From: Penium margaritaceum | Lineage: Eukaryota; Streptophyta; Zygnematophyceae; Desmidiales; Peniaceae | Reading direction: 5' to 3' | Length of the DNA stretch: 50,989 nt | NCBI GenBank assembly: GCA_023375785.1 | Contig: SZWC01000567.1 | Coordinates: 6,871-57,859 of the forward strand | Shown here: positions 34,201 to 45,700 of the stretch, in pieces | Layout: every line of letters begins with the position of its first letter | Position numbering within the stretch: position 1 is the stretch's first letter | Notes under the pieces: model-generated | What the model saw: the letters and a program-made list of their open reading frames with translations, nothing else | Told to the model about the DNA's origin: nothing | Databases searched by the model: none | Program-made: the position numbers and the translations under genes

Positions 34201-35712
34201 GGAGCAAGGCAGGGAACGGTGGAGCAAGCTTGAGAAAGGTGGAGAAAGTCGGGAGAAGGTGGAGAAATCGAGAGAAAGGTGGAGCAAGTTCAAGAATGGT
34301 GGAGCAAGCCAGAGAGCGGTGGAGAAAGCCACACAATGGTGGAGCAAGCCACAGAACAGTGGAGCAAGCCAAAGAAAGGTAAAGCAAGCCAGAGAACGGT
34401 GTGGCAAGCCTGAGAAAAGGGGAGCAGTTTAGAGAAAGGTGGAGCAAGAAAGAGAAATATGGAGCAAGCCAGAGAAAGGTGGAGCAAGCCAGAGAAAGGT
34501 GGAGCAAGCCTGAGAAAAGGGGAGCAGTTTAGAGAAAGGTGGAGCAAGAAAGAGAAATATGGAGCAAGCCAGAGAAAGGTGGAGCAAGCCAGAGAAAGGT
34601 GGAGCAAGCCAGAGAAAGGTGGAGCAAGTCAGAGAAAGGTGGAGCAAGCCAGAGAAAGGTGGAGCAAGCTAGGGAAAGGTGGAGCAAGCCAGAGAAAGGT
34701 GGAGCGAGCCAGAGAATGGAGGATTTAGCGACGGAAAGGTGGAGCAAGCCAGAAAAAGGTGGAGCAAGACAGGGAAAGGTGGAGGAAGGCGGAGAAAGGT
34801 GGAGCAAGCCAGAGAAAGGTGGAGCGAGCCAGAGAATGGAGGATTTAGCGACGGAAAGGTGGAGCAAGCCAGAAAAAGGTGGAGCAAGACAGGGAAAGGT
34901 GGAGTAAGGCGTAGAAAGGTGGATCAAGCCAAAGAAAGGTGGAGCAAGCCAAGGAAAGGTGGAGCAAGCCAGAGAAAGGTGGAGCAAGACAGGGAAAGGT
35001 GGAGTAAGGCGTAGAAAGGTGGATCAAGCCAAAGAAAGGTGGAGCAAGCCAAGGAAAGGTGGAGCAAGCCAGAGAAAGGTGGAGGAAGCCAGAGAATGGT
35101 GGAGTAAGACAGAGAAAGATGGAGCAAGCCAGAGAAAGGTAGAGCAAGCGAGAGAAAGGTGGAGCAATCCAGTGAAAGGTGGAGCAAGCCAGAGAATGGT
35201 GGAATAATCCAGAGAAAGGTGGACCAAGCCAGAGAAAGGTGGAGCAAGCCAGAGAATTGTTAGCAAGCCAGAGAAAGGTGGAGTAAGCCAGGGAATGGTG
35301 GAGCAATCCAGGGAAAGATGGAGCAAGCCAGAGAATGGTGGATCAAGCCAGAGAATGGTGGAGCAAGCCTGGGAAAAGTAGAGCAAGCCAGAGAAAGGTG
35401 GAGCAAGCCAAAGAAAGGTGGAGCACGCCAGAGAATAGGGAGCAAGCCAGAGAGAGGTGGAGCAAGCCAGAAAATGGTTGAGCAAGCCAGTGAACGGTGG
35501 AGCCATCCAGAGAAAGATGGATTAACCCAGAGAAAGGTGGAGCAAGCCAGAGGAAGGTGGTGCAAGCCAGAGAAAGGTGGAGCAGGCCAAAGAAAGGTGG
35601 AACAAGCCAGAGAATGTTGGAGCAAGCTAGAGGACGGTGGATCAAGCCAGAGAACAATAGAGCAAGCCAGAGAACGGTGGAGCAAGCTAGATAAAGGAGG
35701 AGGTTTTGGAAG
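28265..35712 (+). repeat. 20-bp minisatellite array, block 3
   Basis: Same unit and polarity; 7.4 kb, about 370 units. It starts GGTGGAGCAAGCCAGATAAC directly after the last 14-bp unit. It contains many segment duplications: a ~431-bp block (see separate entry), a 120-bp duplication at 30401-30640, a 100-bp duplication near 33120-33310, a ~1010-bp spaced copy (32471 and 33481), and 120-bp duplications near 34030-34200 and 34700-34920. It ends at the GGAAG target duplication of element B. Confidence 0.96.
31552..32290 (+). repeat. ~431-bp higher-order duplication within the 20-bp array
   Basis: AGTGAGCC occurs at 31552 and 31983, and AGAGTGCTGG at 31702 and 32133, both spaced 431 bp. The block carries a distinctive off-phase unit (AGAGGCAAGCCACAGAACAT), so its period is not a multiple of 20. 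A third, older copy lies at about 30381-30780, enlarged by an internal 120-bp duplication. Confidence 0.85.
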
Positions 35713-36322
35713 TGTAATGTGAGAAGACAGACCCCTCGGATATTTTTCGAGCTCTAAATTAAGGTTCAGGTTATCGGCCGAACCAACTTGACCAACGGAT
35801 CTCGGAAGACTACCCGTTGAGACGAAACGGTCCAAAGATCCCATAATGAAGTGGGATGTGTCACCCGCCGCCGGCTTGCGGAGAGACGTTGTTGCATAGG
35901 AACGTTTGTCTCGTTCTGTCCATACATAACGAGGATGTTCATTCCCTTGAGCTTAACCAGAATAGTTCTTCCCATCTTGTTCCCCTTTGGTTCCACGGCT
36001 TCACAGCCATATCCTCGCTCTGCTTGCTCCGCGCTCGTCTTGCCTTCGCCAACCACTCCCAGCTTGCAGCTCTTCGCTCCGTTACTCTCACCCCTTTGCT
36101 CAGTACTCACCGGCCCATCACTCACTTCACTCTCGCTTTCTCTCACTGACTCCTATCTATCTCATATCTTTGGTTCCTGATCTCTCTTCAAGCTCTACGA
36201 CCAACTCTTTGGGACGTCTCATGCATTTCAGCCTTTGTCATTCCGCTGACGTGTTTGTGCTTCTCTTGTTGCTTCAGCGTGCTTATGCTATTGTAATCTC
36301 CACTCGTTACATTCTTCTGACA
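35713..36322 (+). mobile_element. 5' LTR of element B
   Basis: 610 bp, TGTAATGTGAG at the start and CTTCTGACA at the end. It aligns with the 3' LTR through AGACAGACCCCTCGGA, AACGG-rich and GGATGTTCATTCCC blocks. It is followed directly by the primer-binding site. Confidence 0.9.
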
Positions 36323-36334
36323 TGATATCAGAGC
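36323..36334 (+). other. Primer-binding site of element B
   Basis: TGATATCAGAGC, one mismatch from the plant Copia tRNA-iMet site TGGTATCAGAGC, starting at the first base after the LTR. Confidence 0.85.
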
Positions 36335-36818
36335 ATCAGGCAATATCACCTGGTGCCCCGTGTCCCAGTCATCGCTTTGCTACTGCAATCGCTCCACTCC
36401 TCTGTCCAGCATTCATCTACCCCCGCCACCGCCATTTGTGCCTCTTCGCTTTGCCAACAGTTGACGCCAGGAGCACTACTTCAATTACTCCTTAGACGGA
36501 AGTGATACCTCATCATCACGACCAAGCCTTGCGCCCAGATCTACGCCCGTGACCAACAACTGGTGACGCGACATTGACGTGACAGTTGAGAACAGCTCCT
36601 GAACCGCCGCTTGTTGCCATCTTCCTGGAAGCTTCCTGCCACCCGCCGCCTGTCCTCCCACGTTACTCAGCCGCCACAAGCGCCTTTTTCTTCCTCATCT
36701 GCTCCATCTTCCTCATCTGCTCCAACCGCCCCAGCCTCATTGCCGTCATCTTCTCGAGCCGTGCTCTCGCACCGTCTCTGCTCGTTGTTAGCAGCAGCAG
36801 ATTGCCGTCCACAGACAA

Positions 36819-37030
36819 GACATCAGACACCATCAATCTTCATGCACATGGTCCGAGCTAACTGGGGAACAAGCCGTCACTCTCCTGACAACCGCGGACA
36901 TCTATGCTAATCTCACGACTCCTCCTGATACAGCCACCTTCCTCTCACTGTCAGGATATTGGACACCACCAGTCTTTCTGCCCGTCGGTCTCGGGCCAAC
37001 TGGGGAACAAGCCATCACTCTCCTGACAAC
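36819..37030 (+). repeat. Two tandem copies of the GEQAV coding module in element B
   Basis: Copy 1 (36819-36892) encodes LTGEQAVTLLTTADIYANLT. Copy 2 (36951-37030) encodes LSGYWTPPVFLPVGLGPTGE, continuing QAITLLTTEQLVAS. The two are joined by a short linker in the same frame. The family is not recognised. Equivalent tandem pairs are in element A (minus strand, as expected) and in element C (inverted relative to its LTRs). Confidence 0.65.
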
Positions 37031-37339
37031 AGAGCAACTGGTTGCCTCCCAGCGCCCATAGCCGCTTCCTTCACCGCTCTGCCATCCGGCTCTTGCCATC
37101 ACTCCTCCATCACTCTCATCTTCCCACCTCACTGCGCCATCAACATCCTCCTCAGCCTCCTGTCCATCAAGCCTCCACACATTCCTTCATCACCCGCCAG
37201 CATTCATCATCTCCTCCAGTCCATCTTTGCATCAGCCTCTGCCTCGTGATCATCAGTATCACTCCACAGCACACGTGGTTTTGCCCCTGCAGCCACTCAA
37301 GTCATCAGTCATTCCTCCGCATTCCATCATTATTCTCTG

Positions 37340-37930
37340 CTCGGTACAAGGATCCGCCCGGTTGCATTGCCTGTTGTGCGACGACCTGCGCCCACGCCAA
37401 AACTTCCATAGCGCACGCGGTTTGCCCCTGTGTCCAGATTCAGCCATCATCCTCGGCCTCATCATAAAAAATCATCAGCATCTGTCGCCAGTGCAAGGAT
37501 CTGCACGAGCTAGCTGTCTGCTTCACCGCAGCCTGCACCCGTACCGGCAGCATGTTTCTCGCCGAGTGTTGGCAATTACCTTCCCATTGCCGGATTCTAT
37601 TACTCTACTTCACAGCGCACGTGGTTTCATCCCAGTGTCCAGTCTGTCATCATCTGATCATCCACTTCTACATTGTACTCCACTTGACACAAGGATCCGT
37701 CCGATCGAATTGCCTATTTGTGCGACAACCTGTGCCCACGCCCAAACTTTCTCATTGTACAAGGTTTCACCCCTGCACCCAATCCATCAATCTCATCACG
37801 CTTGCCTTCATCAACTTCAACCTCAGCTCGGCACACGGATCCGCCCGGTCGCATCGCCTGGTTTGTGACGACCTACGCCCATGCTGAAACTTCCGTAGCG
37901 CATGTGGTTCCACTCATGTGCAAACTTATT
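37340..37930 (+). repeat. Cys/His-rich A/B modules in element B
   Basis: Module A begins CAAGGATCCGCCCGGTTGC and encodes a Cys/His/Ala-rich segment (CATTCAHAKTSIAHA) in one frame; copies lie near 37345, 37690 and 37830. Module B begins GCAAGGATCTGCACGAGCTA near 37490. The same modules fill most of element A and the middle of element C. Whether they are coding or structural is unclear, since the open frame shifts between copies. Confidence 0.65.
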
Positions 37931-38132
37931 TCAGCCCCGCAGTAGCAGCACCTCCTCCTCAGCAGCCGCCTCACCCTCCTGATAAGAATCCATTCGACCA
38001 TTTCACCCTATCGAGTGGTAACCGGGACCCAAAGTTATAGTATTTGCCATCTTTCTCCTTCCCATCACGTCATTCTCTACTCATCCCTCCCAGGCCAAGT
38101 CAACCTTGCAACTCCAAGACTCTACTCCTGGT

Positions 38133-38300
38133 GTATCGGACACCGCTTGTCTTTCTGCTCACTGTTCAAGCCATAGCGTGGAACAAGCAGTCACTCCACC
38201 AGAACTGACCTTGGACGAGGAAGATTCTCTCAGCCGCCCTACAAGACACAGAATATCGGCTGTGGCAGAGCCTCTCCTGTGATTGGCACAGTGGCAGTGC
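38133..38300 (+). repeat. Third GEQAV module and AVAEP block in element B
   Basis: A degenerate module encodes VEQAVTPPELT, followed by an acidic stretch and then SAVAEPLL-stop, LAQWQCLP. Element A has the matching series GAQAITPL, ELAVAEPSLSVALWQ. The shared order across two elements suggests these are pieces of one ancestral coding region, now broken. Confidence 0.55.
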
Positions 38301-38363
38301 CTTCCTTTCCTTCTCATCCCTTATCTCCCTCTGCACATGGCTCTCTCCTGAGAGACGTGTGCT

Positions 38364-39065
38364 ATGCTCGCGGAAGATGGAAGCGATGTCACTGGTTGGG
38401 AAAACCAAGTGTCCACTCTGGCACACCGAACCCCGATCAACCACTACAATATGACGCAGCTCCTCACCAGACGATACAAATACCTTTGCTCACCACATCA
38501 CCCCATCCCAGAATATGATGATTCCTTCTTCAACGTCTACTGTGTGCTTCGGGAGCGGCTCCATCCTTCCTACCTTCATCACCAACTGAAGACCAAATCT
38601 ATCCCTGAACTGTGGCATCATATCCTTCTACAATCCTGGAGGAAGCAATGGATTGTGACCACGTGTCAGAACAATAACAGTTTTCTAGATCTCACAAGAA
38701 GAGTGCATGTTCTGCGTCACACATCTCCCACTTCCACAGCACAAGAATGGGCAACTGAAGGCTACAAGGCCCTGTACTCGGAGCTCTTGCATGGCTATGG
38801 GATTACTGATGCACGTCTTGGTAACCTGACCTACATGGGGCCAGGGGTTTCTAACAAAGCCCTCCGCCACCACGAGGAACGGATCAATCAAGAAGTCAGG
38901 GAAGGACTCAAACAAGTCATTGGACGAAAACTTCATCAGCTGGTGGATGAATTCCTGTCTGACCTCAGGGAGATGTGGAACAACTTACTCATGCACTGTG
39001 GAGGACAACGTTCACCCATGTGGGAGGACATATACTACCACTATTACAAGAGGTCACCCCTCTAA
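38364..39065 (+). CDS. Unrecognised 233-residue ORF upstream of the polypurine tract (element B)
   Basis: An uninterrupted frame starting MLAEDGSDVTGWENQ and ending YYHYYKRSPL, ending 13 bases before the polypurine tract. Composition looks protein-like, unlike the repeat frames: mixed hydrophobic and charged residues, Trp/Tyr-rich segments (ELWHHILLQSWRKQW) and a likely helical Glu/Lys-rich stretch (HHEERINQEVREGLKQVIGR). I see no signal peptide, membrane segment, zinc knuckle or catalytic motif. It has no obvious match to the terminal ORF of element C. It may be a late part of a gag-like protein or captured host sequence; both are guesses. The start codon is simply the first in-frame ATG, and the frame may be part of a longer decayed gene. 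Confidence 0.4.
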   Translation: MLAEDGSDVTGWENQVSTLAHRTPINHYNMTQLLTRRYKYLCSPHHPIPEYDDSFFNVYCVLRERLHPSYLHHQLKTKSIPELWHHILLQSWRKQWIVTTCQNNNSFLDLTRRVHVLRHTSPTSTAQEWATEGYKALYSELLHGYGITDARLGNLTYMGPGVSNKALRHHEERINQEVREGLKQVIGRKLHQLVDEFLSDLREMWNNLLMHCGGQRSPMWEDIYYHYYKRSPL

Positions 39066-39078
39066 AAGTTGTCAGATT

Positions 39079-39087
39079 CACAGGGGG
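39079..39087 (+). other. Polypurine tract of element B
   Basis: CACAGGGGG immediately before the 3' LTR start TGTTAAAAATAG. This position and composition are standard for plus-strand priming in LTR elements. Confidence 0.75.
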
Positions 39088-39709
39088 TGTTAAAAATAGA
39101 ATATGACAAGACAGACCCCTCGGAATTTGTCCAAGCTCTGAATAAAGGTTCAGGTTCTTGGCTGAACCAGCTTGACCAACGGCTCTCGGAAGACTACCCG
39201 TTGAAACCAAACGGTTAAGAGATCCCCTAATAAAGTGCAATGTGTCACCAGCGTCCAGCTAGCGCAGAGAAGCCGTTGCACAAGAACTTTCATCCTGTTG
39301 TGTCCACATGTACCAAGGATGTTCATTCCCTCGAGTTTAACCAGAACAGTTCTTCCCATCCTGTTCCCCTTTCGTTCCGCAGCTTCGCCGCCGTATCCTC
39401 ACTCCGCTCACTCCTCGCTTGTCTTGCCTTTGCCTACCACTCCCATCTTGCAGCCTTTTGTTCCGTTACTCTCGCTCCTTCGCTCAACACTCACTGACCC
39501 ATCACTCACTTTGCTCTCTCTTTCGCTCACTGACTCCTGTCTAAATCACATATTCACTTCTTGATCTATCTTCAAGCTCTGCGACCAACTATTTGGGATG
39601 TCTCACGCACTTCAGCCTTTGTCATTTTGCTGACGTGTTTGTGCTTGTCTTGTTGCTTATGCCTGCTTCTGCTATTGAAATATCCACTCGTTGCATTCTT
39701 CTGAGAGCA
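39088..39709 (+). mobile_element. 3' LTR of element B
   Basis: 622 bp, TGTTAAAAATAG to CTGAGAGCA. It contains AATAAAGGTTCAGG near its start and the GGATGTTCATTCCCTCGAG block. The last nine bases differ from the CTTCTGACA end of the other LTRs. The GGAAG duplication follows. Confidence 0.9.
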
Positions 39710-42700
39710 GGAAGCCAGAGAACGGTGGAGCAAGCCAAAGAAAGATGGAGAAACCTGAGGAAAGGTGGAGCAAGCCAGGGAAAGGTGGAGCAAGCCAGAG
39801 AACGGTGCAAAAAGCCTGAGAAAGGTGGAGAAAGCCAGAAAATGGTGAATTAAGCCAGAGAACAGTGGAGCAAGCCAGAGAAAGGTGGAGCAAGGCAAAG
39901 CACGGTGGAGCAGGCCAGAAAACAATGGCGCAAGCAAGAGAAAGGTGGAGCAAGACTGAGAAAGGTGGAGCAATCCAGAGAAAGAAGGAGCATGCTAAAG
40001 AAAGGTGGAGCAAGCCAGATAAAGGTGGAGCAAGCCAGAGAACGGTGGAGCAAGCCAGAGAAAGATGGAGCAATCTAGGGAAAGGTGGAGCAAGCCAAAG
40101 AAAGGTGGAGCAAGCCATAGAATGGAGGAGCAAGCTAGGGAAAGGTGGAGCAAGCCAGAGAAAGATGGAGCAATCTAGGGAAAGGTGGAGCAAGCCAAAG
40201 AAAGGTGGAGCAAGCCATAGAATGGAGGAGCAAGCTAGGGAAAGGTGGAGCAATCGAGAGAAAGGTGGAGCAAGCCAGGGAGAGGTGGAACAAGCCAGAG
40301 AAAGGTGTAGCAAGCCAGAGAAATGAGGAGCAAGCCAGGGAAAGGTGGAGCAAGCCAGAGAAAGGTGGAGTAAGCCAGAGAAAGGTGGAGCAAGCCAGGG
40401 AGAGGTGGAACAAGCCAGAGAAAGGTGTAGCAAGCCAGAGAAATGAGGAGCAAGCCAGGGAAAGGTGGAGCAAGCCAGAGAAAGGTGGAGTAAGCCAGAG
40501 AGCGGTGCAGCAAGCCAGAGAAAGGTGGAGCAAGCCAGAGAAAGGTGGAGCAAGCCAGAGAAAGGTGGAGCAAGCTAGAAAAAGTTGGAGCAAGCCAGAA
40601 AAAGGTGGAGCAAGCCAGAGAAACGTGGAGCAAGCCAGGGAAAGGTGGAGCAAGCCACAGAACAATGGAGCAAGTCAGGGAAAGGTGAAGCAAGCCAGAG
40701 AAATGTGGAGCAAGCCAGAGAACGTTGGAGTAAGCCAGGGAAAGGTGGAGCAAGCCAGAGAAAGGTAGAGCAAGCCAGAGAAAGGTGGGAGCAAGCCAGA
40801 GAAAGGTGGAGCGAGCTAGAGAAAGGTGGTGCAAGCCAGAGAAAGGTGGAGCAAGCCAGAGAAAGGTAGAGCAAGCCAGAGAAAGGTGGGAGCAAGCCAG
40901 AGAAAGGTGGAGCGAGCTAGAGAAAGGTGGTGCAAGCCAGAGAAAGGTGGAGCAAGCCAGGGAAAGCTGGAGCAATCCAGACAAAGGTGGAGCAAACCAG
41001 AGAACGGTGGAGCAAGCCAGAGAAAGGTGGAGCAAGCCCGAGAAAGGTGGAGCAAGCCAGAGAAAGGTGGAGCAATCCTGGGAACACTGGAGCAAGCCAG
41101 GGAACGGTGGAGCAAGCCAAAGGAAGGTGGAGCAAGTCAGGGAATGGTGGAGCAAGTCAGGGAAAGGTTGAGAAATCAAGAGAAAGTTGGAGCAAGCCAG
41201 AGAATGGTGGAGCAAACCAGGGAAAAGTGGAGAAAGCCACCAAAAGGTGGAGCAAGCCAGAGAAAGGTGGAGCAATCCTGGGAACACTGGAGCAAGCCAG
41301 GGAACGGTGGAGCAAGCCAAAGGAAGGTGGAGCAAGTCAGGNCCAGACAAAGGTGGAGCAAACCAGAGAACGGTGGAGCAAGCCAGAGAAAGGTGGAGCA
41401 AGCCAGAGAAAGGTGGAGCAAGCCAGATAAAGGTGGAGCAAGCCACGGAATGATGGAGCAAGTCAGGGAAAGGTGAAGCAAGCCAGAGAAATGTGGAGCA
41501 AGCCGGAGAAAACTGGGGTAAGCCAGGGAGAGGTGGAGCAAGCCAAAGAAAGGTAGAGCAAGCCAGAGACAGGTGGAACAAGCCAGAGAAAGGTAGAGCA
41601 AGCCAGAGAAAGGTGGAGCGAGCCAGAGAAAGATGGAGCAAGCCAGAGAAAGGTGGAGCAAGCCAGAGAAAGTTGGAGCAAGCTAGAGAACGGTGGAGCG
41701 AACAAGGGAAAAGTGGAGCAAACCACCAAAAGATGGAGCAAGCCAAGGAAAGGTGGAGCAAGCCCGAGAAAGGTGGAGCAAGCCTGAGATCGGTGGAGCA
41801 AGCAAGGGAACGGTGGAGCAAGCTAAAGAAAGGTGGAGCAAGCCAGAGAAAGGTGGAGCAAGCCAGAGAAAGTTGGAGCAAGCCAGAGGACGATGAAGCA
41901 AGCCAGAGAATGGTGGAGTAAGCCAGAGAATGGTGAAGCAAGCCAGAATACAGTGAAGCAAGCCAGAGAAAGGTGGAGCAAGTCAGAGAACGGTGGAGCA
42001 AGCCAAATAGCAGTGGAGCAAGCCAGGGAAAGGTGGAGCAAGCAAGAGAAAGGTGGAGCAATCTTGAGAAATGTGGAGCAAGGCAGAGAAAGGTAAAGCA
42101 AGCCAGAGAAAGGTGGAGCAGGCCACAGAAAGATGGAGCAGGCAAGAGAACGGTGACGCAAGCCAGAGAAAGGTGGAGCAATCTTGAGAAATGTGGAGCA
42201 AGGCAGAGAAAGGTAAAGCAAGCCAGAGAAAGGTGGAGCAGGCCACAGAAAGATGGAGCAGGCAAGAGAACGGTGACGCAAGCCAGACAAAGGTAGAGCA
42301 AGCCAGAGAATGGTGGAGCAAACCAGAGGAAGGTGGAACAAGCCTGAGAAAGGTGGAGCAGGCCAGAGAAAGATGGAGCAAGCCAGAGAATTGTGGAGCA
42401 AGCCAGAGGACGGTGGAGCAAGCCAGAGAAAGGTGGAGCAAGCTAGAGAAAGGTGGAGCAAGCCAGAGAATAGTGGAGCAAGCCACAGAACAGTAAAGCA
42501 AGCCAGTTAAAGATGGAGCAAGCCAGAGAATGGCGGAGCTAGCCAGAGAAAGGTGGAGAATGCCAGGGAAAGGTGGAGCAAGACAGAGAAAGGTGGAGCA
42601 AGCCAGAGAAAGGTGGAGCAAGCCAGGGAAAGGTAGAGCAAGCCAGAGAAAGGTGGAGCAAGCCAGAGAAAGATGGAGCAAGCAAGAGAACGGTGACGCA

Positions 42701-45700
42701 AGCCAGAGAAAGGTGGAGCAAGCCAGAGAATCGTAGAGCAAGCCAGAGAAAGATGGAGCAAGCCAGAGAATGGCGGAGCTAGCCAGAGAAAGGTGGAGCA
42801 AGCCAGGGAAAGGTGGAGCAAGCAAGAGAAAGGTGGAGCAATCTTGAGAAATGTGGAGCAAGGCAGAGAAAGGTAGAGCAAGCCAGAGAAAGGTGGAGCA
42901 AGCCAGAGGACGGTGGAGCAAGCCAGAGAAAGGTGGAGGAAGCTAGAGAAAGGTGGAGCAAGCCAGAGAATAGTGGAGCAAGCCACAGAACAGTAAAGCA
43001 AGCCAGTTAAAGATGGAGCAAGCCAGAGAATGGCGGAGCTAGCCAGAGAAAGGTGGAGAATGCCAGGGAAAGGTGGAGCAAGACAGAGAAAGGTGGAGCA
43101 AGCCAGAGAATGGTAGAGCAAGCAAGAGAACAGTGGAGAAATCCAGATAATGGTGATGCAAGCCAGAGAACAGTGGAGCAAGACAGAGAGAGGTGGAGCG
43201 AATCAGAGCACACTGGAGCAAGTCAGAGAACAGTGGAGCAAGCCAGTGAAAGGTGGGGCAAGCCAGAGAAAGGTGGAGCAAGCCAGAGAACCGTAGAGCA
43301 AGCCAAAGAAAGATGGAGCAAGCTAGGGATGGGTAGAGCAAGCGAGAGAAATGTGGAGCAAGCCAGAGAACAGAGGAGCAAGCCAGGGAGAGGTGGAGCA
43401 GGCTAAAAAAAGATGGAGCAAGCCAAGAAAAGGTAGAGCAAGTGAGAAAAGGTGGAGCAAGCCACAAAAAGGAAAAGCAAGCCAAGGAATGATGAAGCAA
43501 GCGAGAGAAAGGTGGAGCAAGCCAGAGAACGGTGGAGCAAGCCAGAGAAAGGAGGAGCAAGCCAGAGAAAGATGGAGCAAGCCAGAGAAAGGTGGATGAA
43601 ACCAGAGAAAGGTGGAGCAAGCCAAATAACAATGGAGAAAACTAGAGAAAGGTGGAGCAAGCCAGGGAAAGGTGGAGCAAGCAAGAGAAAGGTGGAGCAA
43701 GCCAGAGAAAGGTGGAGCAAGCCAGGGAATGGTGGAGCAAACCAGGGAAAGGTGGAGCAAGCCAGAAAAAGGTGGACCAAGCCAGAGAACGGTGGAGAAA
43801 GCGAGGGAAAGGTGGAGCAAGCCAGAGAAAGGCGGAGCAAGCCAAAGAAAGGTGGAACAAGCCAGAGAAAGGTGGAGCAAGCTAGCGAGTAGTGGAGCAA
43901 TGGAGCAAGCTAGGCAAAGGTGGAGCAAGTCAAAGAACGGTGGAGCGAGCAAGAGGAAGGTGGAGCAAGCCTTAGAACGGTGGAGCAAGCCAGGGAATGG
44001 TGGAGCAAGCTAGAGAAAGGTGGAGCAATCCAGGGAAAGTTGGAGCAAGCAAGAGAAAGGTGGAGCAATCCAAATAGCGGTGGAGCAAGCCAGAGAATGG
44101 TGGAGCAAGCCAGAAAATGCTGGAGCAAGCCAGAGAACAGTGGAGGAGGCCAGAGAACGGTGGAGCAAGCGGGAAAACGGTGGAGCAATCTAGAGAATAG
44201 TGGAGCAAGCCAGAGAAAGGTGGAGTAAGCCAGAGAAAGGTGGAGCAAGCCAGGGAGAGGTGGAGCAAGCCAGAAAAAGGTGGAGAAAGTTAGAGAAAGG
44301 TGGGGCAGGCCAGCAAAAGGTGGAGCAGGCTATAGAACAGTGGAGCAAGCTAGAGAAAGGAGGAGCAAGCCATTGAACGGTGCAGCAAGCCATAGAAAGG
44401 TGGAGCAAGCCAAAGGAAGGTGGAGCAAGCCAGAGAAAGGTGGAACAGGGCAGAGAAAGGTGGAGCAAGCCTGAGAACGCTGGAGCAAGCTAGAGGACAG
44501 TGGAGCAAGCTAGAGAACAGTTGAGCAAGCCAGAGAAAAGTGGAGTAAGCTAGAGAAAGATGGACCAAGCTAGAGAATGGTAGAGCAAGCCACAGAACGG
44601 TAGAGCAAACCAGATAAAGGTGGAGCAAGCCAGAGAAAGGTGGAGCTGGCCACAGAAAGGTGGAGATAGCCATAGAAATGGAGGCGAGAGGAAGGTGGAG
44701 GAGGCCAGAGAAAGGTGGAGCAAGCCAGAGGAATGTGAAGCAAGACAGAGAACGGTGGAGCAAGCCAGAGAATGGTGGAGCAAGCCAGAGAAAGGTGGAG
44801 CAAGCCAGAGGAATGTGAAGCAAGACAGAGAACGGTGGAGCAAGCCAGAGAATGGTGGAGCAAGCCAGAGAATGTGGAGCAGGCCAGGGAAAGATGGAGC
44901 ATGCCAAGGAATGGTCAAGCAGGCCAGAGAAAGGTGGAGCAGGCCAGAGAGCTGTGGACCAAGCCACAGAACGGTGGAGCAAGCCAGAGAATGGTGGAGC
45001 ATGCCAAAGAATGGTCAAGCAGGCCAGAGAAAGGTGGAGCAGGCCAGAGAGCTGTGGACCAAGCCACAGAACGGTGGAGCAAGCCAGAGAATGGTGGAGC
45101 ATGCCAAAGAATGGTGGATCAAGTCAGAGAACGGTGGAGCAAGCCAGAGAACGGTGGAGCAAGCTGAAGAAAGGTGGAGCAAGGCAGAGAAAGGTGGAGC
45201 CAGCCAGGGAATGGTGGAGAAAGCCAAATAATGGTGGAAAAATCCAGAGAACGGTCAAGCAAGCCAGAGAATGGTAGAGCAAGTCAGAGAACAGTCGAGC
45301 AGGCCAGACAAAAGTGGAGCAGGCCAAATAAAGGTGAAGCAAGCCAGAGAAAGATGTAGCAAGCTAGAGAATGGTGGCACAAGGAAGAGAACGGTGGAGC
45401 AAGCCAGAGAACGGTGGAGCGAGCCAAAGAACCGTGGAGCAAGTCTGAGAACGGTGGAGCAAGCCAGAGAAAGCTGGAGCAAGCCAGAGAACGGTGGAGC
45501 GAGCCAGAGAATGGTGGAGCAAGCCAAAGAACGGTAGAGAAAACCAAAGAATGGTGGAGCAAGTCAGAGAATGGTGGAGCAAGCTAGAGAATGGTGGAAC
45601 AGGCCAGAGAATGGTGGAGCAAGCCAGATAAAGGTGGAGCAATCCAGAGAAAGGTGGAGCAATCCAGAGACTGGTGGAGCAAGCAAGAGAACGGTGGAGC

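Larger units (their letters stand above)
35713..39709 (+). mobile_element. LTR element B (non-autonomous, complete ends)
   Basis: 3997 bp: 5' LTR 35713-36322, primer-binding site 36323-36334, interior to 39087 ending in a polypurine tract, 3' LTR 39088-39709. It is flanked by the 5-bp duplication GGAAG (35708-35712 and 39710-39714). The interior has no reverse transcriptase, integrase or protease I can recognise. It holds two tandem GEQAV modules (36819-37030), A/B Cys/His modules (about 37340-37930), a third module plus the AVAEP block (38133-38300), and a 233-codon ORF next to the polypurine tract. The LTRs are visibly diverged from each other, so the insertion is not recent. It would need an autonomous partner to move. 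Confidence 0.9.

Noticed and set aside
39130-39150. AATAAA in the LTRs as a polyadenylation signal
   Set aside because: It lies near the LTR start, well before the TATA-like position, so it would be in U3 rather than in R. The motif is also lost in several LTR copies.
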